Assembly: GCF_001583435.1 (NCBI RefSeq)
Contig: NZ_CP013251.1
Coordinates: forward strand, 1,943,617-2,007,616
DNA length: 64,000 nucleotides
DNA from: Endozoicomonas montiporae CL-33
GTDB taxonomy: Bacteria; Pseudomonadota; Gammaproteobacteria; Pseudomonadales; Endozoicomonadaceae
Reading direction: 5' to 3'
Made by a program: the position numbers and the translations under genes. Below, piece by piece: positions 54,787-64,000 of the stretch. Within the stretch, counting starts at the first letter, position 1. Each line of letters starts with the position of its first letter. The notes under the pieces were generated by a model. That model saw nothing but the letters and a program-made list of their open reading frames with translations, did not search any database and was not told where the DNA came from.

Positions 54787-55584
54787 ATGGATCTGGATTT
54801 AGCGGGTAAAAAAGTACTGGTGACGGGTTCTACCAGTGGTATTGGCAAGGCGATTGCGGTGGCTTATCTGAAGGAAGGTGCTGTCGTTTACATTAATGGT
54901 CGTGACGACGCTCGCTGCAAGGCCATTGCTGATGAACTGGCGGCTGAATACAAGGCTGAAGGTCGTGTAAAAGTGGCCGCCGCTGATTTGTCCGATGCCC
55001 GGCAGGCGGCGGCACTGATTGAGCGCCTGAATGCTGATGGCGGTGTTGATATTCTTGTCAACAACACCGGTATTTTTGAAGTAAAAGCCTTTGAAACCAT
55101 TACCGATGAGGAATGGATGCATTACTTCAATGTCAACATTATGAGTGCCGTTCGTCTGTCCCGCGCCATTCTGCCCGATATGTTGGAGCGTGGTTTTGGA
55201 CGTATTGTTAATGTGTCGTCTGAGTGTGCAATCAAGCCTCTGGGTCAGATGGTGCATTACTCGGTGACGAAAACCGCATTGTTGTCACTGTCCCGTGCCC
55301 TGTCTGAGCTGACCAAAGGCAAGGATGTGACGGTTAACTCTGTACTGCCCGGACCGACCTGGACTGATGGTGTGGAGAATTACTTTGATACGCTGGCAGA
55401 AAAGGAAGGCAAGCCAACGGATGAGCTGATCAGCAATTACTTTGCTGACCACGAACCCACCTCGTTGCTGCAGCGTTTTGTCTCTGTGGAAGAGGTGGCT
55501 AAAGCCACGGTTTATCTGACCAGCAACCGGGCGATGAATGGTCAGTCGCTGCGTGTTGAAGGCGGTATTGTCCGGGCGATTTAA
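54787..55584 (+). CDS. Short-chain dehydrogenase/reductase
   Basis: 265 residues from ATG 54787 (GGAA SD 7 nt up). The Rossmann motif TGSTSGIGKAIA near residue 12, NNTGIFEV, the catalytic Ser in VNVSSECA and the YSVTK motif (YxxxK). C-terminal LTSNRAMNGQSLRVEGG is typical. Substrate unknown; NAD(P)H-dependent. Confidence 0.9.
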   Translation: MDLDLAGKKVLVTGSTSGIGKAIAVAYLKEGAVVYINGRDDARCKAIADELAAEYKAEGRVKVAAADLSDARQAAALIERLNADGGVDILVNNTGIFEVKAFETITDEEWMHYFNVNIMSAVRLSRAILPDMLERGFGRIVNVSSECAIKPLGQMVHYSVTKTALLSLSRALSELTKGKDVTVNSVLPGPTWTDGVENYFDTLAEKEGKPTDELISNYFADHEPTSLLQRFVSVEEVAKATVYLTSNRAMNGQSLRVEGGIVRAI

Positions 55585-55601
55585 ACCTGTATTCCGGCAG
55601 C

Positions 55602-56201
55602 TTAGCGACGGTTAGCCAGGCTGCCATCCAGAAATATGTCACTGAATTGTCTGGCGACATCGCTCAGGTCGATTTCCTGCTCACGGTGATACCAGCTGGA
55701 GATCGACGTAATCAGCCCGGTAAAGGCTCTGACCGAGACATAAACATCCAGATGTGCTTTCAATTCCCCCTGCTGCTGGGCACGGGAAAATAGTTTTTCC
55801 AGTAGCTTGTGATAAATATGGGACTGCTGGCGTATTTTTCCCCGGTTCTCTATTGGAATTGATTGTCGTTCGTTGTCAAAAACCAGCATGTAATTGGCTC
55901 GTTCTTTAAGCGAGTTCAGAATGTAATCCAGAAGTTGCCGGATGGTTTGCTGTAATGGCAGGTTGGCCTCATACAATGACTCAAGGTAACTGACCTGATG
56001 TCTGATACCTTCCAGACACACGGCTTCCAGTGCTGCTTCTTTGGACTTGAAGTAGTAATACAGACTGCCCTGCTTGATTTCGAGTTTTTCGGCAATGTCA
56101 GCAGTGGCTGCGCCATGAAAGCCTTTGTCTGCAAACACCGCAGCTGCTGCATCTACCGCTGCCAGATAACGCCTGTCGTATCGTTTTTTTGTATCAGCCA
56201 A
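55602..56201 (-). CDS. TetR-family regulator
   Basis: 199 residues. N-terminal HTH (FADKGFHGAATADIAEKLEIKQGSLYYYFKSKEA), as in FadR/AcrR-type TetRs that sense acyl-CoA or fatty molecules. Ends 17 nt from the SDR gene, so it is convergent with it. It probably controls the crotonase/SDR genes. Confidence 0.88.
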   Translation of the reverse strand: MADTKKRYDRRYLAAVDAAAAVFADKGFHGAATADIAEKLEIKQGSLYYYFKSKEAALEAVCLEGIRHQVSYLESLYEANLPLQQTIRQLLDYILNSLKERANYMLVFDNERQSIPIENRGKIRQQSHIYHKLLEKLFSRAQQQGELKAHLDVYVSVRAFTGLITSISSWYHREQEIDLSDVARQFSDIFLDGSLANRR

Positions 56202-56336
56202 TCGAGACTCCCTGAATATCGTACTGATGTAAGCTTCTTTTTATGCGGAAGAGTATACCCGCCTGATGCAACTTCAGAAATCCACTTGTTGGCGCTTTTA
56301 CCGATTTGCGAACAAAAGTCTTTTCTTTATTTAAAT

Positions 56337-56369
56337 AGCTCTATAGAATTTCTTTAGCTCTATAGAATT
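56337..56369. repeat. Direct repeat AGCTCTATAGAATT x2 upstream of cysD
   Basis: Two perfect 14-nt copies, start-to-start 19 nt apart, each with a TCTATAGA core palindrome. 120 nt before the cysD start. Possibly a regulator site (CysB is one candidate), unproven. Confidence 0.6.
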
Positions 56370-56488
56370 GAATGTTTTTCTGTAGCGAACACCCCGGACG
56401 CAGGCATCCTTGCCTGACAGCTACGGGATAAAATAATAATAAAAACCAAGCGCATGTTATGGCTTGCTCTGAACGGAGTTAGCATCGG

Positions 56489-57391
56489 ATGAAATCCCTT
56501 ACTCACCTTCAACGTCTTGAGGCGGAGAGTATCCATATCTTCCGGGAAGTGGTCAGCGAGAGCCGAAACCCGGTATTACTGTACTCTATTGGCAAAGACT
56601 CTTCGGTTTTGCTGCATCTGGCGATGAAAGCTTTTTACCCTTCACAGCCTCCTTTTCCCATTTTGCATGTTGATACCACCTGGAAATTTCAGGAAATGAT
56701 CGAGTTTCGCGATAACCTCGCGAAAGATCTGAAGCTTGATCTGATCGTTCATATCAATCAGGAAGGGGTCGAGCAGGGCATTGGACCATTGACGCATGGT
56801 TCTGCCGTGCATACCGACGTCATGAAGACCCAGTCACTAAAGCAGGCGCTGGATAAGTATCAGTTTGACGCCGCTTTTGGTGGTGCGCGTCGTGATGAAG
56901 AGAAATCCCGGGCGAAAGAACGAATCTTTTCTTTTCGCAGTGATCAGCACCGCTGGGACCCTAAAAATCAGACTCCGGAGCTATGGCGAACCTACAACAG
57001 CCGTATTCATAAAGGCGAAAGCATGAGGGTATTTCCACTGTCTAACTGGACGGAGCTGGATATCTGGCAATATATCCATCAGGAAGGTATCCCGATTGTA
57101 CCTTTGTATCGAGCCAGAGTTCGTCCGGTGGTGAAGCGCGACGATGCATTGATCATGGTGGATGATGATCGTTTTGAGTTGCGCGACCATGAACGCATTG
57201 AAATGCGCAAGGTACGTTTTCGCACGCTGGGTTGTTATCCGCTGACGGGTGCTGTGGAGTCTGAGGCTGAGACACTGTCTGATATTATTCAGGAAATGCT
57301 GCTAACGACAACGTCAGAACGACAGGGCAGGGTGATCGATCAGGATCATGGTGCATCCATGGAAGAGAAAAAACAGGAGGGGTATTTCTGA
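56489..57391 (+). CDS. cysD: Sulfate adenylyltransferase subunit 2
   Basis: 300 residues. PP-loop ATP pyrophosphatase: [17 protein letters not shown] near residue 35, [16 protein letters not shown] and the C-terminal [21 protein letters not shown]. With CysN it forms APS from ATP and sulfate. The stop overlaps the next start (TGATG). Confidence 0.96.
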   Translation: MKSLTHLQRLEAESIHIFREVVSESRNPVLLYSIGKDSSVLLHLAMKAFYPSQPPFPILHVDTTWKFQEMIEFRDNLAKDLKLDLIVHINQEGVEQGIGPLTHGSAVHTDVMKTQSLKQALDKYQFDAAFGGARRDEEKSRAKERIFSFRSDQHRWDPKNQTPELWRTYNSRIHKGESMRVFPLSNWTELDIWQYIHQEGIPIVPLYRARVRPVVKRDDALIMVDDDRFELRDHERIEMRKVRFRTLGCYPLTGAVESEAETLSDIIQEMLLTTTSERQGRVIDQDHGASMEEKKQEGYF

Positions 57392-59295
57392 TGGCACATG
57401 TATCCGATCTTATCGCAACCGATATCGATGCTTATCTGACCGAACAGGAGCATAAGAGTTTCATGCGGCTGATTACCTGTGGCAGTGTCGATGATGGCAA
57501 GAGTACCCTGATTGGTCGCCTGTTGTTTGATGCCAAGATGATTTTCGAAGATCAGCTGGCAGCACTGGAAGCAGACAGTAAACAATCCGGAACCACCGGA
57601 GAAGCGATGGACCTTGCCTTGCTGGTGGACGGTCTGGCGGCAGAACGGGAACAGGGAATTACGATTGATGTTGCCTATCGTTATTTTTCAACGGATAACC
57701 GCAAGTTCATTATTGCCGATACGCCCGGTCATGAACAATATACCCGGAATATGGCAACCGGTGCTTCCACGGCTGATCTTGCCATTATTCTGATTGATGC
57801 CCGAAAAGGCGTTCTGACCCAGACCCGACGACACAGTTATATTGCTTCATTGCTGGGCATTCGCCATGTTGTGCTGGCTGTGAACAAGATGGATCTGGTG
57901 GACTATTCACAGACAACCTTTGATGCCATCAGGCAGGATTATCAGTCGTTTGCTGAAAAGCTGGGCTTTAGCGATATCACTGCAATCCCCATTTCAGCGC
58001 TGAAGGGCGACAATATCCTGCAGCATTCCGGACAGACAGGTTGGTATCAGGGGCCTGCACTGATGGAGTTTCTGGAACAGGTGGATGTGACACAGGAAAA
58101 TACGGATAAAGATTTCCGGATGCCTGTGCAGTGGGTCAATCGTCCTGATCTCGACTTTCGAGGATTCTCAGGCACGATAGCAGCAGGAAGCGTAAAGGTA
58201 GGCGATGATATTGTCGCATTGCCAGGAGGTAAACGCAGTTGTGTTAAAAGTATTGTGACGTACGACGGCGAGTTACCAGCAGCGATCTGTGAACAGGCTG
58301 TCACGATTACCCTGGAAGATGAAATTGATATTTCCAGAGGGGATGTGCTGGCAGCCGCGAAGGCCAGGCCTGAAGTCACAAACAGTTTTGCCACGGATAT
58401 TCTATGGATGGACGACCATGAAATGGTTTTAAACCGTCCTTACCTCATCCGGCTGGAAAACAACACTGTGCCGGGCCGCCTGACTGACATTACTTATAAG
58501 ATCAATGTGAATACCCTTGAACAGCAGGACGCTGAAGTCCTGACCCTGAACGAAGTGGCTCGCTGCGAGCTGGCACTGACCGAAGACATTGCCTTTGACC
58601 CGTATGAAGATACCCGCAGTATGGGCAGTTTTGTCATTGTTGATCGCATTACCAATAAAACCGTTGGCTGTGGCATGTTACGACGGGGGCTGGATAATGC
58701 TGCGAACGTTCATTGGCACGCACTGGATCTGGATCAGGCTGCCCGAGCCCGGGCAAAAGAACAAAAGCCAGTGGTTCTGTGGTTCACCGGTTTGTCCGGC
58801 TCAGGTAAATCAACGATTGCCAATCTGGTGGAAAAAAAGCTGTTTGCCCGCGGCAATCACACCTATACGCTGGATGGTGATAATGTACGGCATGGTTTGA
58901 ATAAAGACCTTGGCTTTACCAAAAAAGATCGGGTAGAAAACATTCGTCGCATCAGTGAGGTTGCCAATCTGATGACCGATGCCGGATTGATTACCCTGAG
59001 CTGCTTTATTTCACCTTTTCGTGCTGACCGGCAGCAGGCAAGGGAGTTATGTGGAGCCAGCCGTTTTATTGAAGTATTCATTGATACACCCCTGGAGGCT
59101 TGTGAAAAGCGTGACCCTAAAGGGTTGTACCATAAGGCTCGTAAAGGGTTGATAAAAAATTTCACAGGACTGGACAGCCCTTATGAAGCTCCGCTTAAGC
59201 CGGAAATCCATATTAAGACTCTGGAACTGTCGCCGGAAAAAATTGCAGACCGGATTGTCAGCTATCTCGACAGAGAAGGCTTTCTGACGACCTGA
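57391..59295 (+). CDS. cysNC: Fused sulfate adenylyltransferase subunit 1 / APS kinase
   Basis: 634 residues. N-terminal GTPase half as in Cys[27 protein letters not shown] and NKMDLV; C-terminal half as in Cys[16 protein letters not shown] and [15 protein letters not shown] with phosphoacceptor Ser of the CysC type. With CysD it makes PAPS from sulfate in two steps. A NodQ-like fusion is known in rhizobia and other proteobacteria. Confidence 0.95.
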   Translation: MAHVSDLIATDIDAYLTEQEHKSFMRLITCGSVDDGKSTLIGRLLFDAKMIFEDQLAALEADSKQSGTTGEAMDLALLVDGLAAEREQGITIDVAYRYFSTDNRKFIIADTPGHEQYTRNMATGASTADLAIILIDARKGVLTQTRRHSYIASLLGIRHVVLAVNKMDLVDYSQTTFDAIRQDYQSFAEKLGFSDITAIPISALKGDNILQHSGQTGWYQGPALMEFLEQVDVTQENTDKDFRMPVQWVNRPDLDFRGFSGTIAAGSVKVGDDIVALPGGKRSCVKSIVTYDGELPAAICEQAVTITLEDEIDISRGDVLAAAKARPEVTNSFATDILWMDDHEMVLNRPYLIRLENNTVPGRLTDITYKINVNTLEQQDAEVLTLNEVARCELALTEDIAFDPYEDTRSMGSFVIVDRITNKTVGCGMLRRGLDNAANVHWHALDLDQAARARAKEQKPVVLWFTGLSGSGKSTIANLVEKKLFARGNHTYTLDGDNVRHGLNKDLGFTKKDRVENIRRISEVANLMTDAGLITLSCFISPFRADRQQARELCGASRFIEVFIDTPLEACEKRDPKGLYHKARKGLIKNFTGLDSPYEAPLKPEIHIKTLELSPEKIADRIVSYLDREGFLTT

Positions 59296-59340
59296 AGCTA
59301 TTTCCTGTCAATAATTGAGGCTAAAAAATAGAGGCTTAAT

Positions 59341-60300
59341 GTGACTTACTACGATGTCTTCAATGGTGATGCTGATGGTATCTGCTCTTTGCTTCAGCTT
59401 CGGCAAGTCAACCCCGTTGATTCGGTGCTGGTTACCGGTGTGAAGCGGGATATTGCCTTGCTTGATCAGGTGACGGCAGGGTCAGGCGATCAGGTGACGG
59501 TTCTGGATATTTCCATGGAAAAAAACCTTGATGGGCTCAACCGGTTGTTAGGCAATGGGGTTCAGGTTTTTTATGTCGATCACCATTTTGCCGGTTCGGT
59601 GCCTGAAAGCAGGCAGCTGACAACCATTATTAATGAAGCGCCGGATATCTGTACCAGCCTTCTGGTGAATCAGCATTTGCAGGGAGCCTGCGCTAGCTGG
59701 GCTGTTGTCGGGGCATTTGGGGATAACCTGAAAAACAGTGCCCGATCTCTGGCAAGGAAATCAGGGCTGTCGGCAGATGAGACCCGGAAGCTGGAAGAAC
59801 TGGGTATTTACATCAACTACAACGGCTATGGCTCCTCTCTTGAGGAGCTGCACTTCAAGCCTGATGACCTGTATCGAATCTTGTTGCCTTATGATCATCC
59901 ATTGTCATTTATTCATGAGAGCAGCAAAGAGTTTGCTTTGCTGAGGGATGGTTACAGCAATGATATGGACGCCGCCTGGTTGTTGCAGCCTGAATATACG
60001 ACAGAAAGCTGTGCTGTCTATATTCTACCGGATGCCCCCTGGGCACGCAGAGTGGGTGGGGTTTTTGGCAATGATCTTGCTAACCAGTCGCCTGATCGTG
60101 CCCATGCGGTTGTCACAGAAAAAGCAGACGGACACTATCAGGTCAGTGTACGGGCACCCTTAAATCGCAAGTCTGGTGCGGCTGATCTGTGTCGTCAGTT
60201 TGTTACCGGCGGTGGTCGTGCGGCTGCGGCTGGTATTAATCATCTGCCAGCCGCATCTCTGGAACAGTTTGTCAGTAAACTGGTTGAGCAGTATCTTTGA
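59341..60300 (+). CDS. DHH-family phosphoesterase
   Basis: 319 residues, GTG start with AGAGG SD. DHH motifs: DGDADGI near residue 10, VDHHFAG around residue 80, and the DHHA1 GGGRAAAAGIN near the C-terminus. Next to cysDNC this could be a pAp phosphatase (NrnA-like), which removes the 3'-phospho-AMP left over from sulfotransfer or sulfite-making reactions. Substrate is an inference from location. Confidence 0.8.
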   Translation: MTYYDVFNGDADGICSLLQLRQVNPVDSVLVTGVKRDIALLDQVTAGSGDQVTVLDISMEKNLDGLNRLLGNGVQVFYVDHHFAGSVPESRQLTTIINEAPDICTSLLVNQHLQGACASWAVVGAFGDNLKNSARSLARKSGLSADETRKLEELGIYINYNGYGSSLEELHFKPDDLYRILLPYDHPLSFIHESSKEFALLRDGYSNDMDAAWLLQPEYTTESCAVYILPDAPWARRVGGVFGNDLANQSPDRAHAVVTEKADGHYQVSVRAPLNRKSGAADLCRQFVTGGGRAAAAGINHLPAASLEQFVSKLVEQYL

Positions 60301-60318
60301 ATTATCGTTGAATGGAGG

Positions 60319-60341
60319 CAGGGCAACGAAAGGTTGCCCTG
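60319..60341. terminator. Hairpin between convergent genes
   Basis: CAGGGCAAC and GTTGCCCTG pair perfectly around GAAAG. Lies between the DHH gene and the SRPBCC gene. No T-run. Confidence 0.5.
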
Positions 60342-60358
60342 GTTTCAGGCAGTATGGT

Positions 60359-60823
60359 TCAGACGGCACAGGCCACTTTCTCAGCGTATTCCTTCAGCCC
60401 GCTGGCACATAGGTTGAAACCGTCCTCTACCGGTTTGCCCATTAAATCCAGCATCTTCTTCATGGTTTCCGGGTCAGAACCCCTGAAGTCATCAACGGAT
60501 TGATAAAGACAACGGTTGTCATCCAGTCTGGTCAGCTGCTGGGTACGAACGGCGTGTATCGGGTCACCAGCGTTATTAGCCATTGCCCAGGCTATCAGTT
60601 CATTGGGCTCAATCCGGGTGATGTATTCGATCTGCTCCTGCAAGCCAAATCCGAGTTCAACCATCATGACAATGGGGGAACCTATCTCCAGTGTTGCCTC
60701 GGCTTTAGGGCAGAACCTGTTCCACTTATGGTAATCACTGAAGTTGACCAGAATGTCCCAGACGACTTCAACGGGCGCATTGATGGTGACTGTCTCAGAA
60801 GACACCGAATTCTCAGTAATCAT
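60359..60823 (-). CDS. SRPBCC/START-like protein
   Basis: 154 residues. Polyketide cyclase/START-type fold: VTINAPVEVVWDILVNFSDYHKWNRF, then alternating strands and a C-terminal helix. It probably binds a hydrophobic ligand. AAGGAAA SD. It is the last gene of the DUF1214/sulfotransferase operon. Confidence 0.75.
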   Translation of the reverse strand: MITENSVSSETVTINAPVEVVWDILVNFSDYHKWNRFCPKAEATLEIGSPIVMMVELGFGLQEQIEYITRIEPNELIAWAMANNAGDPIHAVRTQQLTRLDDNRCLYQSVDDFRGSDPETMKKMLDLMGKPVEDGFNLCASGLKEYAEKVACAV

Positions 60824-60847
60824 TGTCTGTTTCCTTTTTATACGCTG

Positions 60848-62019
60848 TCAGTCGCTGATCGGAAAACGCTTGTCCCGGGTATAGAATGCGAATCGCTCAT
60901 CAATCATGTCGGCAGTCAGCCCAAAGCTGGCGAAGTCGTATTCATGCTTTCCATGCTTGTTTTTCGGGTTGTCGTCGATGTGTTTCTGCATTGCGTTCCG
61001 CGAGGCGTCAGTCAGATGGAAGTTGAAGTGGCTATACACTTTCTCCACCAATGCCATAGGCTGCTCAACAAACTCCTGTTGGGAACAGTCAATAAACAGT
61101 TCCTCCGGCAATGTGGCCCTGACTTTTAGTGCCCGCTCCAGTGAGCTGGCATACCATTCCATAACCTTGCGACCAATATCGTGAGCATCAAGGTGACTGT
61201 AGTCCCTGGCGTACATGGACATCACGGCCCTGTTCAGACTGTTGATCGATGGAATAACGTGTTTGGGGTCACGATGACACCAGATAAACCGGGCATCAGG
61301 AAAGACGGTCATGATCGCGTCCAGCCTCACATATGCGACGGTGCTTTGAGTAACCATTGCTTACCCGGGTTGCGCCAGTTCAGCATTTGCAGCTGCTTTT
61401 TTTCATGCCGGTAAAGAGACTCGAGGTTTCTGGATTTGAACCAGCTGCCGTAAGGTTCAAACAGACCTTCAAAACCCAGCTGTGCGCCATCAAAGGCAAA
61501 AGCATGCAGCATGACGCACTCTTCCGGTGTGTCGGCATCAATGTAATGAATTTTCTGAAAATCCTTGAATTCTTCAGAAGCCAGTGCCTGAACCAGAAAA
61601 GGATAACGGGGATCTTCGTCACCGGGCTGCGAGCTGGGAAACACATAGGGGAACTGTATTTCCCATTGCAGAGGTGCGCGGTTTTCCGGTGCCGCCGCCA
61701 ACAGGTTCAGCAGAGCCGAAGTACCTGAACGGGGAAGACCGGTAACAAACACCGGCGCCTTGATGTCCTGTTTTCCGATATCCGGAATTTGCCTGTAACT
61801 CTGTTCCCACCGCAGTCTGGTTTCCAGTAGTCGGATAACCCGGTTGCGACACTCTTTTCGTCCGGCAGGGTCTTTAATCAGGTTGTCATAGGTTTTAACC
61901 AGAGCGTCCAGCCCTTCCCGAAAGGGTTCTGTGCCAAAGTCTTTGAAACCGGTGTTCTTTATGGCCCGGGCAATCACATCGTCGGCATTGAGTGTCACGA
62001 CGGTTTTTTCAGCAAGCAT
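60848..62019 (-). pseudogene. PAPS-dependent sulfotransferase, frameshifted
   Basis: First part 62019 down to 61327 has the 5'-PSB loop GLPRSGTSALLNLL and ends LLKAPSHM then TGA; the second part continues in another frame from RLDAIMTVFPDARFIWCHRDP to the C-terminal ISD. The break is near 61330-61350 and a single-base indel explains it. The good SD (AAGGA) is at 62019. Family: Sulfotransfer_3 (PF13469). Inactive as read, unless the frame is a sequencing slip. Confidence 0.8.
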
Positions 62020-62032
62020 GATTCAGTTCCTT

Positions 62033-63028
62033 TCAAAGACAGGTTTCTTTCAGTTCTGTCAGCTTGAGCACCCGGGTTTTCAGCTCCGGATGATGGTCAG
62101 CGGCAATCCAGCGCCAGCACATGGTTCCAATGTTGTGTCCAGCCGTTTCAATCCAGTTGGGTGCGCCGGGGTCCGTATGGGAAATCACCAGTCTGACGCT
62201 GCCATCGGGTTCGTAATGAGCGGTATGTTTATTGACATGGATGTTGTGATGGCGGTAATCAAGAGATTCCATCCACCAGTTGTCGAGCTGGAAATTCCAG
62301 GTCTGGCACTGGGGAATCTCAGGCGCTTCGATCACCAGTACCTCGTCGTCTTCCAGTTGCCAGGCACTGTGGAAGTAATAAATATTCGGGTCACCACCAA
62401 TGAACTGGCAGTATTCCTGATCAGCGGGTGGCAGTGTGTTGAGGGTGGGAAGGAAGGATTCACTCCAGTTTTCAAACATATTGGCAGCGCCCTGTAAAAA
62501 ACGGACGGCACCGTTTAATCCCTGCTCAAGTTTCTCAGCGGTTAATGGCTCCGGACGATGGCTTTCTGAACCGATTCGTTCGATTTTCAGTTTTGCTGCG
62601 GTTTCATTGATCCGGTCCTGAAACGTCTGTCGCACATTAATAGCATTGGTGTCAGGGGACATACGTAACCAGTTGCCCTCCTGTTCTTTCTGGCTGACGA
62701 TGATTTCAAAGGAACCGTCGTCTTCTATCTGAATGTCTCCGGAGTCGAGAAACCCCGTGGTTTCCATGCTCCCACCGCTTGCGTATTTATTGATGATGGC
62801 ACTGAAGCCCAGATAATCAACAGAGCCCCGGCTACCGGTGATTCTATAGTCGTATTCTGGGTTGATTCGGGCGCTTTCGTAGCGGTTGTCGGGGTTATCG
62901 ACACCCAGCTTGATGGTCTCATGACAACCACAGCGCAGGTGTGGGAACATCGGGTCGTTATGCTCCAGAAAACTTTCCAGTCCGCCGCGTAGCAGGCGGG
63001 TGAGGTATCGATAGGGTGAAAGTCTCAT
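62033..63028 (-). CDS. DUF1214 protein, N-terminus lost at the ISKra4 junction
   Basis: 331 residues. The first residues MRLSPYRYLTRLLRGG match the middle of the family's N-terminal part, so about 30-40 residues and the native start and promoter appear to have been lost where the ISKra4 element lies. The DUF1214 core is in the second half: WNFQLDNWWMESLDYRHHNIHVN. Genes of this type sit with sulfotransferases in some actinobacteria and marine bacteria. Substrate unknown. Confidence 0.7.
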   Translation of the reverse strand: MRLSPYRYLTRLLRGGLESFLEHNDPMFPHLRCGCHETIKLGVDNPDNRYESARINPEYDYRITGSRGSVDYLGFSAIINKYASGGSMETTGFLDSGDIQIEDDGSFEIIVSQKEQEGNWLRMSPDTNAINVRQTFQDRINETAAKLKIERIGSESHRPEPLTAEKLEQGLNGAVRFLQGAANMFENWSESFLPTLNTLPPADQEYCQFIGGDPNIYYFHSAWQLEDDEVLVIEAPEIPQCQTWNFQLDNWWMESLDYRHHNIHVNKHTAHYEPDGSVRLVISHTDPGAPNWIETAGHNIGTMCWRWIAADHHPELKTRVLKLTELKETCL

Positions 63029-63039
63029 ATTGACTGGTA

Positions 63040-64000
63040 CTATAATTCCAAGTCACCTTTCTGCATGGGGAATGGGATGACATTGTCCATACCCACTTCC
63101 GTGACCTTGGCGCAGTAGGTCACCGCCAGTAACTTCCAGCCATTGTCGAACATGCCACTCTGAATTAATGACCTTGCTGTCAAAATACCTTGGCCTCCGG
63201 GATGCCGCCACCTCATTCCAGAACACTTCATTCGCTGCGTTACCAAGGTTTTACAAGTAGCCTCAATAACCCCTGAGCCTATTGGCAAGTTGTGCGACAA
63301 GTGTTCAGCATAGTTCATGCGGGTTCGATTACTTCTGAAGTACTCCAGCTCTGTTTTCAACTTCGATCGACGAGGGTGTCGTTTATGCTGGTAAGCCAGA
63401 GCTTTGATGACTTTTTCAACACCTTCGGGCTCCTCTTTGAGGATGTGGCGATAGGTGATGAACTTTTCTCTGGATTTGTTGCTGTTTTCACCATAGGACA
63501 GGTCAAACGCTTTCTTCAGGTGCTCTGCGGCATGATAGAAGTCTACAACCTCGTGACCTTCAGGGAGTTCATTGGCAAGGTAGGTCCAGTTGTCTTTTGC
63601 CCCATCAGCGACTTTAACAAGCGTCAGATCTGGCCTCTGTCGAAGAGCTTCGCTCAGGAGTGCGGAGAGTGATTGTTTCAAAGTCACTTTCTTGCTTTCA
63701 GGCATTCGACTCATCCTGACCGTTGAGAGGCGTTCACCCTGTGCATCGTAAAACGACAATGTTCCACAACTGGCCTCCTGACAGCCAGCAGGGCCACGGG
63801 TTCGCTTGCCATCGACTCTATTCTGTTCCCGCTTTTCCTGACGTTTACCATCTTTCATCGGCAACATGACGCCATCAAGAGAAGCGGCGGCAGTCACAGC
63901 TTCTTCAGGAACCTTGACGCTTTCCCAGAGAAAGTCTTCAAAGGCTTCCCTATTGGGTTCCCACTGCGCATTGAACTTTTTGGGTAGTCTGGCCAGAGAG
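63040..64000 (-). CDS. ISKra4-type transposase, 5' end beyond window
   Basis: The frame is open to the window edge; 320 residues are visible. DDE core: the first Asp in SLDGVMLP, the second in VKVADGAKDNW, and the Glu in LPIGSGVIEATCKTLVTQRM; VVDFYHAAEHLKKAF is typical. The visible end is complete (LEL then stop at 63040). It is not a copy of the transposase at 18124, so it belongs to another element of the same family. Confidence 0.88.
   Translation of the reverse strand, partial: SLARLPKKFNAQWEPNREAFEDFLWESVKVPEEAVTAAASLDGVMLPMKDGKRQEKREQNRVDGKRTRGPAGCQEASCGTLSFYDAQGERLSTVRMSRMPESKKVTLKQSLSALLSEALRQRPDLTLVKVADGAKDNWTYLANELPEGHEVVDFYHAAEHLKKAFDLSYGENSNKSREKFITYRHILKEEPEGVEKVIKALAYQHKRHPRRSKLKTELEYFRSNRTRMNYAEHLSHNLPIGSGVIEATCKTLVTQRMKCSGMRWRHPGGQGILTARSLIQSGMFDNGWKLLAVTYCAKVTEVGMDNVIPFPMQKGDLEL

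Overview
The window looks like a chromosomal segment from a host-associated marine gammaproteobacterium, most like Endozoicomonas (Oceanospirillales). I infer this from the gene families (valS-holC-pepA-lptFG block, DMSO reductase, Tad pilus), a GC content near 50 %, and the heavy load of insertion sequences and miniature elements. No tRNA, rRNA or CRISPR array was seen.

Layout. 0-15 kb is core chromosome: valS, a small gene and holC (minus), pepA (minus), lptF-lptG (plus), an RDD protein and a Na/Pi symporter. Between these lie a nonsense-interrupted sialidase-like gene, an exported orphan protein and a UhpC-like transporter. 15.3-24.6 kb is a mobile region. Integron-type attC sites without an integrase in view (a CALIN-like remnant) carry small AT-rich cassette genes. 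These have been hit by an IS4/IS50-like element, an ISKra4 element, two near-identical IS3 elements, an IS1 remnant and two kinds of miniature inverted-repeat element. Several insertions keep exact target duplications, so the interrupted genes can be rebuilt on paper. 24.6-38.5 kb is a compact molybdoenzyme island: napF, a TorD/DmsD chaperone, moaA behind a probable molybdenum-cofactor riboswitch, mobB-moeA, dmsABC behind a perfect FNR box, then modABC, moaE, moaD, moaC, moaB and mobA on the other strand. It holds nearly everything needed to import molybdate, build Mo-bisMGD and mature a DMSO reductase.

38.6-41.4 kb holds a YheT-like hydrolase and an ISNCY-type element whose transposase has a frame break at an A8 run. 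41.7-52.8 kb is a complete tad pilus operon (flp, tadV, rcpC, rcpA, a small lipoprotein, tadZ, tadA, tadB, tadC, tadD, tadE, tadF, tadG), preceded by an FNR-like site. A second dmsC-like gene with an in-frame TGA follows. 53.8-56.2 kb has a divergent crotonase/SDR pair and a TetR regulator.

56.5-63 kb is a sulfation-type locus. cysD and a fused cysNC make PAPS, and a DHH phosphoesterase could remove the pAp by-product. On the opposite strand is a decaying DUF1214 / sulfotransferase / SRPBCC operon whose 5' end is cut by an ISKra4-type element that runs off the window. All functional calls rest on reading motifs by eye; no database search was run.
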